Of a DNA stretch of 11,433 nt, positions 1 to 5,424 are shown in pieces (position 1 is the stretch's first letter; the number at the start of each line of letters is the position of its first letter). The stretch lies in assembly GCA_015491055.1 (NCBI GenBank), contig WFWP01000024.1, positions 1-11,433 on the forward strand, in the 5' to 3' direction. Position numbers and translations under genes: made by a program. This stretch comes from Patescibacteria group bacterium. GTDB taxonomy: Bacteria; Patescibacteriota; Minisyncoccia; Phycocordibacterales; UBA2100. The notes under the pieces were generated by a model. That model worked only from the letters and a program-made list of their open reading frames with translations, was not told the origin of the DNA and made no database searches.

Positions 1-7
1 TTTTTAT

Positions 8-35
8 TTGCTTTTATGTTTTTTTTATGTAAAAT
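8..35 (+). promoter_or_regulatory. Putative rpmH promoter
   Basis: A TTGCTT hexamer at 8-13 (three of six bases match the -35 consensus, all in the TTG) is followed after 16 bases by TAAAAT at 30-35 (five of six match the -10 consensus). The -10 ends 8 nt before the ATG at 44 and 5 nt before the GTG at 41, so a transcript starting 6-8 nt downstream would have almost no leader. There is no Shine-Dalgarno motif. The region is T-rich, so chance matches are possible. Confidence 0.4.
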
Positions 36-43
36 ACGGCGTG

Positions 44-214
44 ATGTCAACAAAAAGAACATATCAACCTTCAAAAAGAAAGCGGGCCAAAAAACATGGA
101 TTTTTGTCTCGTATAAAAACTTCTTCCGGAAGGAGAGTTATTTTGAATCGTATGAGAAAAGGTCGCAAACGACTTGCGGTTCCCACTTTCCGCAAAAATG
201 GCGCAAACAGGTGA
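44..214 (+). CDS. rpmH: 50S ribosomal protein L34
   Basis: This encodes ribosomal protein L34 (bL34), a small basic protein of the large ribosomal subunit that packs against 23S rRNA. The 56 residues carry the family signature from start to end: [11 protein letters not shown] near the N-terminus, then KKHGFLSRI, a [18 protein letters not shown] helix segment, and over 40% Lys/Arg. The ATG at 44 is chosen because family members begin at or just before the KRT motif; a GTG lies directly before it at 41, and a longer reading from base 8 adds an unlikely hydrophobic leader. The protein is longer than the usual 44-47 residues. The extra tail ([10 protein letters not shown]) is encoded where the gene overlaps rnpA, so the extension and the overlap may have evolved together. 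It is the first gene of an rpmH-rnpA-yidC block. Confidence 0.95.
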   Translation: MSTKRTYQPSKRKRAKKHGFLSRIKTSSGRRVILNRMRKGRKRLAVPTFRKNGANR

Positions 215-473
215 TACAAGACATTCCAAGTATTTCATTTATAAGCCCGATTTTAATCTTGCGGGCAAATTTTTTGTTGTTGTTTCAAAAAAAGTCTTGA
301 AAAAGTCGCATGAAAGAAACAAATTGAGAAGAAGGGTGAAAGAAATAATAAGAACCCAGATAATACCCGATACCGAAAGTAGGTGTAAGGGAGGTGTTAT
401 TTTTGCGAAAAGAGGCGCGGGTAACCTGGATTTTCCTTCTTTGAAGGAAGAGATTGATAATTTATGCAGATAA
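174..473 (+). CDS. rnpA: Ribonuclease P protein component
   Basis: This is the protein subunit of RNase P, which helps the catalytic RNA bind and cleave the 5' leader of precursor tRNAs. The conserved RNR-type motif is clear ([15 protein letters not shown], about residues 46-60), preceded by the strand FFVVVSKKV (33-41) and followed by [14 protein letters not shown] (74-87) and the final helix [10 protein letters not shown]. Position after rpmH supports the call. The start is uncertain. A TTG at 174 gives 99 residues and overlaps rpmH by 41 nt; an ATG at 198 gives 91 residues and a 17-nt overlap. An in-frame stop at 153-155 rules out any longer form. Family members usually have 105-120 residues, so the first helix is shortened or diverged. 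No ribosome binding site is visible, and translation may be coupled to rpmH. Confidence 0.9.
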   Translation: MRFPLSAKMAQTGDTRHSKYFIYKPDFNLAGKFFVVVSKKVLKKSHERNKLRRRVKEIIRTQIIPDTESRCKGGVIFAKRGAGNLDFPSLKEEIDNLCR

Positions 474-504
474 ATAAGAATTGAGAGAGTTCGTAAATAA
501 ATTA

Positions 505-533
505 TTGCTTAACACAACAAACCGTTGTATCAT
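505..533 (+). promoter_or_regulatory. Putative yidC promoter
   Basis: TTGCTT at 505-510 is followed after 17 bases by TATCAT at 528-533, which matches five of six bases of the -10 consensus. The -10 ends 6 nt before the ATG at 540, so transcription would begin at or next to the start codon. The same TTGCTT hexamer occurs before rpmH. A small inverted repeat (ACAAC at 514-518, GTTGT at 524-528) overlaps the element. Confidence 0.4.
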
Positions 534-539
534 TACGCG

Positions 540-1271
540 ATGTTGGCAAGTTTTTGGAACAATATTATATATGAACCGTTATACAACGCTCTGATTTTTA
601 TTTTGGGAATAGTACCCGGGGCGGATGTTGGTGTTGCGGTTGTTGTTTTAACCGTTATGGTAAAGTTTGCCCTATTCCCCACTGCGCGAAAAGTCTCAAG
701 AACTCAATTTGTGATAAAAAAAATTCAGCCCGAACTTGATAAACTCAAAAAAAAGTACTCAAAGAAAGAACAAAGACAAGAACTCGCATTCAAAACACTG
801 GAATTGTATAAGAAGCATAATATAAACCCTTTATCGGGATTGGTTATAATACTTGTGCAAATACCTGTCGTTTTGGGTTTGTATTGGGTGTTTTACAAGG
901 GAGGATTACCTGATATAAATTCGGATATTCTTTATTCTTTTGTAAATGGAGACATTTCTCCGGACATGATGTTTTTAGGTTTGATAAACATGTCTGAAAA
1001 AAGTCTGGTTCTTGCAACTCTTGCCGGCATAACGCAATTTATACACATGACGATCATAATGCCGAATATACATAAGGCGGAAGGGACTCCAACTCTCAAA
1101 GATGATTTTATGAGGAGTATGCAAATTCAGATGAAGTATTTTATGCCGATTCTCGTGATTATTGTCGCATATATAATATCATCTGCTGTGGCGCTTTATT
1201 GGGTAACGAACAATATATTTACAATTGGCCAGGAGTTATGGATCCGCAGGAGTCTTAAAGAAAGGGGGTGA
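540..1271 (+). CDS. yidC: YidC/Oxa1/Alb3 membrane protein insertase
   Basis: This protein inserts membrane proteins into the cytoplasmic membrane, alone or with SecYEG. The 243-residue chain is the short type lacking the large periplasmic domain of proteobacterial YidC. Visible features: the N-terminal segment FWNNIIYEPLYNALIFI; a first membrane helix ending in VMVKFALFP (to about residue 47); the charged cytoplasmic hairpin with IQPELDKLKKKY and LYKKHNINPLSG (55-99); a second helix IILVQIPVVLGLYWVF (about 102-118); a third near 154-173; and the C-terminal helices with ALYWVTNNIFTIGQ (about 217-230). Lys42 sits where most homologues have the hydrophilic-groove arginine. The ATG at 540 fits the family start better than a TTG at 525. 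There is no basic C-terminal tail. The next gene is convergent, so the common jag and mnmE neighbours are absent here. Confidence 0.93.
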   Translation: MLASFWNNIIYEPLYNALIFILGIVPGADVGVAVVVLTVMVKFALFPTARKVSRTQFVIKKIQPELDKLKKKYSKKEQRQELAFKTLELYKKHNINPLSGLVIILVQIPVVLGLYWVFYKGGLPDINSDILYSFVNGDISPDMMFLGLINMSEKSLVLATLAGITQFIHMTIIMPNIHKAEGTPTLKDDFMRSMQIQMKYFMPILVIIVAYIISSAVALYWVTNNIFTIGQELWIRRSLKERG

Positions 1272-1308
1272 GTCACATGTTTGTGTGTTTAGGCGCATAT
1301 ACCAAATC

Positions 1309-1340
1309 TTAAGTGCCACACATTGTTTATGTGTACTTAA
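1309..1340. terminator. Possible bidirectional hairpin between convergent genes
   Basis: The arms TTAAGT plus ACACAT pair with ATGTGT plus ACTTAA around the loop tgttt, with a three-base bulge (GCC, 1315-1317) in the left arm. It lies 38 nt after yidC and 62 nt before the end of the convergent pilin-like gene, where a terminator is expected. The stem is AT-rich. The nearest T run on the plus strand (TTTTT, 1355-1359) is about 14 nt away, so an intrinsic terminator is only a weak call. I see nothing else in the 130-nt gap. Confidence 0.3.
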
Positions 1341-1401
1341 CCATATTAGCCCACTTTTTAATTATGTAAATAACACACCAAACTTGCTTATTTTGTATGG
1401 T

Positions 1402-2334
1402 CTATCTACAAGAATATCTCTTACCACCAGCCGTATTTCTTTTAAATGCAAATGCGTCACACAATTCTTTTACATCATAAGCCTCCACCACTTTACCGGT
1501 CATATTATCATATAATTTAAATCTACCATCTATACGGGACGTTGTTTTAGGATATTGTTTGTTGGCAAGACATCTATCGCCGGAAGCTTTATCTTTTGCG
1601 TATGCACGCATACATTTACCTTGGTTTTTATAGCAAGCTGTTGTACCATTATAACAATATAAATTTTCTTTGAGTTGTGCGTATTTATCTATTATGGTAT
1701 TAGGATCAGCGTCGGGATCCATATCTTTCTTAATATCTTTATTTTGATCATAACACTCTTCTCCCCCACTATTTCTTTGACACTCGTCCATTGTCTTATA
1801 ACATTCGCGACCAAACCCAAAGTATGTGCTATAACAATAATCACCGGTATTTATACCTGCCGGTATTTTTGTATTGTTCTTGGGTTGTATTTTGTTATTT
1901 GCTTGTGGCGCAGTAAGCGGAGTTACATTTTGCAATGCGTTTAAACTTGTCAATTGCGGATTTATCGTATTTAGCACAACATATGTTGACAATAACATTA
2001 ACAATCCTATTACCGCATTTGACATTTTTTCTTTTCCTTTGGTTATATTGCTTGATTTATTTCTTGCGGATATCATTTGCAACCCTCCCCAAATAAACAT
2101 GAATACCGCAAGTGAAGCGCCCACCACAATGCTTAAAATAAACAAAGCATTAAATACATCAGCAAAAGTAACATTTGTTAGCGCTTGTCCCGGTTGCCAT
2201 CTTGATAAAAACGGCAGGTCGGTCATAGGAACATATTCCACCGCCGAGACTAATAATTCGGGAAGTATTTTTATATCAGGCATTATGTTTATTATAACAG
2301 ATTTGACAAAATTAAGTTGGTTAACAGCGCACAT
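1402..2334 (-). CDS. VirB2-like two-helix pilin-like protein with Cys-rich tail
   Basis: The N-terminal part resembles the pilin-like/VirB2-type proteins of CPR type IV secretion-like loci. It has a YVPMTDLPFL lead-in (34-43), a first hydrophobic helix (about 59-84) ending IWGGLQMIS, a short basic loop, then a second helix with NAVIGLLMLLSTYVVLNTINPQL (about 106-128). That pattern of GG-x-Q, NAxIGLL and TINP is what I recognise. The tail (about 164-310) is unusual. It holds ten cysteines, eight of them in two similar modules (C167/C178/C185/C194 and C227/C234/C241/C255), each containing CYKxxxxC. Simple family members are only about 100-150 residues. Extracytoplasmic folding with disulfides is an inference. 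The ATG at 2334 follows a GGGAG motif and a 16-nt gap from the upstream gene, so co-transcription is likely. Met18 is an alternative start. Confidence 0.75.
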   Translation of the reverse strand: MCAVNQLNFVKSVIINIMPDIKILPELLVSAVEYVPMTDLPFLSRWQPGQALTNVTFADVFNALFILSIVVGASLAVFMFIWGGLQMISARNKSSNITKGKEKMSNAVIGLLMLLSTYVVLNTINPQLTSLNALQNVTPLTAPQANNKIQPKNNTKIPAGINTGDYCYSTYFGFGRECYKTMDECQRNSGGEECYDQNKDIKKDMDPDADPNTIIDKYAQLKENLYCYNGTTACYKNQGKCMRAYAKDKASGDRCLANKQYPKTTSRIDGRFKLYDNMTGKVVEAYDVKELCDAFAFKRNTAGGKRYSCR

Positions 2335-2337
2335 TGT

Positions 2338-2342
2338 CTCCC
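2338..2342 (-). promoter_or_regulatory. Shine-Dalgarno-like GGGAG before the pilin-like gene
   Basis: GGGAG on the minus strand ends 3 nt before the ATG at 2334. It is the only clear Shine-Dalgarno-like match before any gene in the window. It lies in the 16-nt gap after the propeller gene, where no promoter is visible. The spacing is shorter than the usual 5-9 nt. Confidence 0.4.
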
Positions 2343-2350
2343 ATCGTTCA

Positions 2351-3601
2351 TTATCGTGTTTCAGAATTATGTTTGGTTAAAGCCCATAAAGAGCCGTTTG
2401 TTTTGTTTTGAAAAACAATCTTTGCATTTTTTATGTCGGGCGTTATATTAACAATATCAAGTCCCGTATTTTTGTATATTTCAACGGCATGTCCCGTGTC
2501 GGTGTTTATTTTCCATATATTGTCTGAAAATTGTATTTTTCCTTTATACCAATCATCGGGCAAATTTTTATAATTTGACATATTCTGCGGTATTGCGCAA
2601 TACAATGTAATTGAATCATTGCTCCAAGCACATTTGTCTGCCATGGTTTTTAACAAAATCGGAATTGTGTTGATTTTGTCTTCATATTTTCTCAAATAAA
2701 GCGTAGTGTTGTTTTGATCGGATGATGAGTATACGATTTTTGTTCCATTTGGAGAGATGTTTGTTATCAAACCCGGCACATTTCGTATCATCATACTCTC
2801 TTCGCCGTTAGTTTTGTTTATCATATATGAATATCCGGGTATGTTTTTGGATGCGTTTTGTGTAACCAGTATACCTTTGTCAGATATTTGGATTTGCCAT
2901 TGGGATAAAGGCGATGACCAAATATTTTCTTGCGGATTTTGCAATGATCTTATTACAGATCCCCCGTCATCGTTTTTCATTATATAAACCATATCACCAT
3001 CATCAACAATCATACTCATTATTGAATTTGAGATATAGAAAGGACTTTGTGAACTGCCATCTTCGGAAATTCGTATTTTTGTCATGCCCCCATCATCTTG
3101 TTCAAGTATAAATTCATTTTCTGATATTGTATAAACTTTGGTTACTCTCGGTATGGTAATTCCGGATATGCGCTCCTTTTCACCCTTGGTGTTGTATGAA
3201 TATATATGACCGGTTTTTCTTTCAACAAATGTAATATCCGAATCAGTAACTTTTGCGATTATTGAAGGTTGATCATGTATCAATTCCAAATTCCATAACT
3301 CCATATCGTATTGCTCTTTTTGTTCTTCATCGTTATTTTCTTGCAATTGATTTGCTTTGTTGTTGTTTTCATCAAAATCTGTGTTTTCGGGCATGATAAT
3401 CCCATTTTGGGTGTTTTGATCGCCATTCGTGTACATGTTCATTTTGTTAATTGTTGCGATATCCGTGTCGTACAAATCAAGTTCAGTGACCTTGTTTATT
3501 TTTTCAGTTTGTTTTGATATGTAAACATACCATATTGCCAACCCGAAAAGTAGGAATATGATTGATAAAGAAGTTAAGATGTATATTTTTCTTTTTTCCA
3601 T
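2351..3601 (-). CDS. Membrane-anchored beta-propeller-like protein
   Basis: Function unknown; this is a 416-residue protein of the type IV secretion-like locus. It has a short basic N-terminus (MEKRK), one membrane helix (about 7-29), an acidic Asn/Gln-rich linker (about 40-100), and a large beta-rich region to the end. Repeating strand patterns suggest a TolB/WD40-like propeller: ITNISPNGTKIVYSSSD (279-295) has the typical SPDG-K-IVY look, and related segments recur at DITFVERKTGHIYSY and VNITPDIKNAKIVF. The phrase NLPDDWYKGKIQFSDNIWKI (346-365) resembles a conserved stretch I associate with CPR proteins of such loci, from memory only. The two cysteines, C324 and C335, are close enough to form a disulfide. 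The topology places the propeller outside the cytoplasm. The pilin-like gene follows after 16 nt. Confidence 0.6.
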   Translation of the reverse strand: MEKRKIYILTSLSIIFLLFGLAIWYVYISKQTEKINKVTELDLYDTDIATINKMNMYTNGDQNTQNGIIMPENTDFDENNNKANQLQENNDEEQKEQYDMELWNLELIHDQPSIIAKVTDSDITFVERKTGHIYSYNTKGEKERISGITIPRVTKVYTISENEFILEQDDGGMTKIRISEDGSSQSPFYISNSIMSMIVDDGDMVYIMKNDDGGSVIRSLQNPQENIWSSPLSQWQIQISDKGILVTQNASKNIPGYSYMINKTNGEESMMIRNVPGLITNISPNGTKIVYSSSDQNNTTLYLRKYEDKINTIPILLKTMADKCAWSNDSITLYCAIPQNMSNYKNLPDDWYKGKIQFSDNIWKINTDTGHAVEIYKNTGLDIVNITPDIKNAKIVFQNKTNGSLWALTKHNSETR

Positions 3602-3619
3602 ATTTTGCGGAAGTTAATA

Positions 3620-3625
3620 ATTATA
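3620..3625 (-). promoter_or_regulatory. Putative -10 box for the propeller gene
   Basis: A perfect TATAAT on the minus strand lies 18 nt before the ATG at 3601. There is no extended TGn and no convincing -35. A transcript would have a leader of about 11 nt. The 62-nt gap holds nothing else I recognise. Confidence 0.3.
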
Positions 3626-3663
3626 AATCAGGCTGTGCAAAAGTTACTTGATAATTGAATGTG

Positions 3664-4674
3664 TTATTCATAAATAAATGAATCCGGCAACTCTGCATCG
3701 GTTACATCAAAATTTTCATCTGAAAACTCATTGTTATTTTCCGTTTTAAATATCACATTTGTTTCAGCGGTTTGCAATAGCGCGGTTTTATGTATCGCTT
3801 CGGCAGATATTTTGAAAGGAGTATTTTCCGGAATTACGGTAATAAGCGCGGGGTTTTGATTACGGAATATTTTTGCGTTTCGTATATCCCACTTATATTC
3901 AAGATCCAAAGGGTTTTCAATTGAAAAATAATACGGAACCGCATAAATAATACTTTCATTACCTGCGGTAATCGTATTTTCTTCCGGAAACGCTTTTGAG
4001 TACATTGCGCCAATCAGAGGAGAATAAAAATACAATAAAAGTTCCGGCTCAACATTTGCAATACGGGTATCGCCTTGACCGACAACAATCCCGTCTTCAT
4101 TCAATATTTTTACGGATAAATTATAATCATCATAAAGGCCGGGAGATTGTAAAATTATCGTGTCTTTACCCCTTCCGGATTTTTTTGTTAGATAGTAACC
4201 GTCTCTATACCAATTGAAATACAATTTGTCTTTATCTTTATATTGTTCATTGTTTAATTTTGCAATCGCTTTTATTTCGGACGAATCCACAGGTAACGCT
4301 TTTCCTTTATAGAATTCGGGCACATAAGTATCGGCTTCCCATAATATGTCTGCGGAATTTGGGCGTATTATCTTGCGCGCTTGTTCAGCGTTGTTTATTT
4401 TTATTATAAGATTTATTTCTTCTCCAAAATTTGGTGCGGTTATTTTATGTGACACCAATCCAACCCCTTCCACCAAAAGAACATCATCAAGATACCATTG
4501 TATTTTTTTATTGCGCAAATCTTTTGAGTAACTTTGCAGCGACACTTCCGTAACCTCGCCCGCATCGGGATACTCAGGTTTAAGTATTATTGATATATCT
4601 TGGGCGGTTTGCGCATATGCCGTATGAGAGATGACAAGATATATCAAAGATAAAAACACTTTTCCGAATATCAT
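3664..4674 (-). CDS. Secreted protein with Ig-like repeats
   Basis: Function unknown; predicted to be exported. The N-terminus is a typical signal peptide: Lys5, a hydrophobic core and AYA-Q, giving a likely cut after residue 21. The mature part is beta-rich and seems to hold three Ig/PKD-like domains. Each has a tryptophan followed by a turn: KIQWYLDDVLLVEG in the first, YFNWYRDGYYLTKK in the second and EYKWDIRNAKIF in the third. This W-x-x-(D/R)-(D/G/N) rhythm is the best evidence for the repeat. The C-terminus is acidic and ends without a membrane helix or sorting motif. I see no cysteine. The gene lies between a membrane protein (38-nt gap) and the propeller gene (62-nt gap), so it likely belongs to the surface part of the secretion-like system. 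Confidence 0.65.
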   Translation of the reverse strand: MIFGKVFLSLIYLVISHTAYAQTAQDISIILKPEYPDAGEVTEVSLQSYSKDLRNKKIQWYLDDVLLVEGVGLVSHKITAPNFGEEINLIIKINNAEQARKIIRPNSADILWEADTYVPEFYKGKALPVDSSEIKAIAKLNNEQYKDKDKLYFNWYRDGYYLTKKSGRGKDTIILQSPGLYDDYNLSVKILNEDGIVVGQGDTRIANVEPELLLYFYSPLIGAMYSKAFPEENTITAGNESIIYAVPYYFSIENPLDLEYKWDIRNAKIFRNQNPALITVIPENTPFKISAEAIHKTALLQTAETNVIFKTENNNEFSDENFDVTDAELPDSFIYE

Positions 4675-4681
4675 GATAACA

Positions 4682-4690
4682 ATTTTAACA
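4682..4690 (-). promoter_or_regulatory. Putative extended -10 (TGTTAAAAT) for the Ig-repeat gene
   Basis: On the minus strand TGT directly precedes TAAAAT (five of six consensus bases). The box ends 7 nt before the ATG at 4674, which would place the transcription start at or next to the start codon. No -35 match is evident and no Shine-Dalgarno motif is present. Confidence 0.4.
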
Positions 4691-4712
4691 TAAAAGTTTA
4701 ACGTAAGATCCG

Positions 4713-5201
4713 TTACTTTACTCGGTTTTGTTGTTTGGATATTTGCCTTGCGAGTCTGCGTATTGATCGGGCGCTTCTGGCTCTGGCGAATTTCCGCACT
4801 TGTTTTATGTTGTGAGACAACAATCGTTTTTTGTGAAGCAGGTTTTTAACATCGCCGGGCAAATGTTTAAGCTCCACCAATTTGTGTAAATCCTCGGAAA
4901 TTATTCTGTCCGCAATTCTTGATATTTTAATTTGTATCCATACGGTTAATGTAATTCCGGGTATTACACTCATAAAAAATTCGGCAAATGGGACAAGTAT
5001 TATAAACAATTTCAGCGCCCCGTCATTTGAAATTACCAAAGCGCCCTTTTCGGCAAACCACATCATAAATATGATCGCCGCCAACAGCATTATCACCTTA
5101 TCTACTGATTGCGGTGTCACCAATTGCAATGCGTCAAACATGAGCGCAACGGATAACATTGCGAATCTGGTTGCATTGTTTATTTTATATGTATTATCCA
5201 T
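4713..5201 (-). CDS. Small membrane protein with basic C-terminal tail
   Basis: This 162-residue protein has hydrophobic segments at about 12-29, 33-51 and 62-90, then a strongly basic tail (about 94-162) with KKR, RKFARARSARSIRRLAR and KQQNR. The hydrophobic half resembles small integral proteins seen in CPR type IV secretion-like loci (an FDALQ-like first helix, a WFAEKGA turn and a final helix after VIPGITLTVW), recalled from family patterns and not verified. The positive-inside rule puts the basic tail in the cytoplasm, where it could touch nucleic acid, the membrane or the VirB4-like motor; that role is inference. The ATG at 5201 is preceded by a TATAAT 20 nt upstream and follows a 223-nt gap after the ATPase gene. 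The stop is 38 nt before the Ig-repeat gene. Confidence 0.7.
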   Translation of the reverse strand: MDNTYKINNATRFAMLSVALMFDALQLVTPQSVDKVIMLLAAIIFMMWFAEKGALVISNDGALKLFIILVPFAEFFMSVIPGITLTVWIQIKISRIADRIISEDLHKLVELKHLPGDVKNLLHKKRLLSHNIKQVRKFARARSARSIRRLARQISKQQNRVK

Positions 5202-5221
5202 TTTAATTGCGGTATAAGTTG

Positions 5222-5227
5222 ATTATA
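5222..5227 (-). promoter_or_regulatory. Putative -10 box for the 162-aa membrane protein gene
   Basis: A perfect TATAAT on the minus strand lies 20 nt before the ATG at 5201, predicting a leader of about 13-15 nt. No Shine-Dalgarno motif or good -35 is seen. It sits at the gene-proximal end of the gap that also holds the palindrome cluster and repeat copy 1. Confidence 0.35.
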
Positions 5228-5274
5228 ACGAATATGAAACTTTTATAAAAGATTTCCCGGCTCAAGAAATTCGC

Positions 5275-5309
5275 TTGAAATTTCAAACGCGCGATCGCGC
5301 ATATATGCG
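5275..5309. other. Cluster of three perfect 12-bp palindromes
   Basis: Three perfect palindromes lie almost end to end: TTGAAATTTCAA (5275-5286), GCGCGATCGCGC (5289-5300) and CGCATATATGCG (5298-5309). A further imperfect pair (TCAAG at 5262, CTTGA at 5274) overlaps the first. The central one contains GCGATCGC, unusually GC-rich for this region. The cluster abuts repeat copy 1. It could be a protein binding array, a structured RNA or a methylation target; nothing decides between these. Confidence 0.5.
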
Positions 5310-5373
5310 AACTGTTTGGCGATTTTATGTTGTAACAGATGTATTGTTTCAAATTGTGTGTAAAGTTGTCTAC
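5307..5373 (-). repeat. Dispersed intergenic repeat, copy 1
   Basis: These 67 bases align without gaps to 9667-9733 at a constant offset of 4360, with 10 mismatches (about 85% identity). The longest identical run is 19 bp (5349-5367). The mismatches show no three-base rhythm, and plus-strand open frames through the two copies are in different phases relative to the repeat, so the element is probably not coding. It contains two ATTGT units exactly 10 bp apart (5343 and 5353). Both copies lie shortly after a minus-strand gene in the same orientation. The strand is given as that of the genes; the true strand is unknown. Confidence 0.75.
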
Positions 5374-5424
5374 TCTTGCGCTTTAATTGTTTTTATCAAC
5401 TTATCGGTGCTTCATTCATATATG

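Noticed and set aside
1..43. Origin of replication or DnaA-box cluster upstream of rpmH
   Set aside because: Only 43 bases are available; they are T-rich but contain no DnaA-box-like nonamer.
2281..2283. Alternative start (Met18) for the pilin-like protein
   Set aside because: It remains possible, but the ATG at 2334 has the only visible Shine-Dalgarno-like motif and a normal 16-nt gap, so the longer form was kept.
1874..2380. Plus-strand open frame of 168 codons opposite the pilin-like gene
   Set aside because: It is antisense to the hydrophobic helices of the pilin-like gene, which explains its apparent hydrophobicity; it has no promoter or start signal of its own.
5275..5309. CRISPR array or phage attachment site
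   Set aside because: The three palindromes differ in sequence and are not spaced repeats with spacers; no cas gene, integrase or tRNA is nearby.
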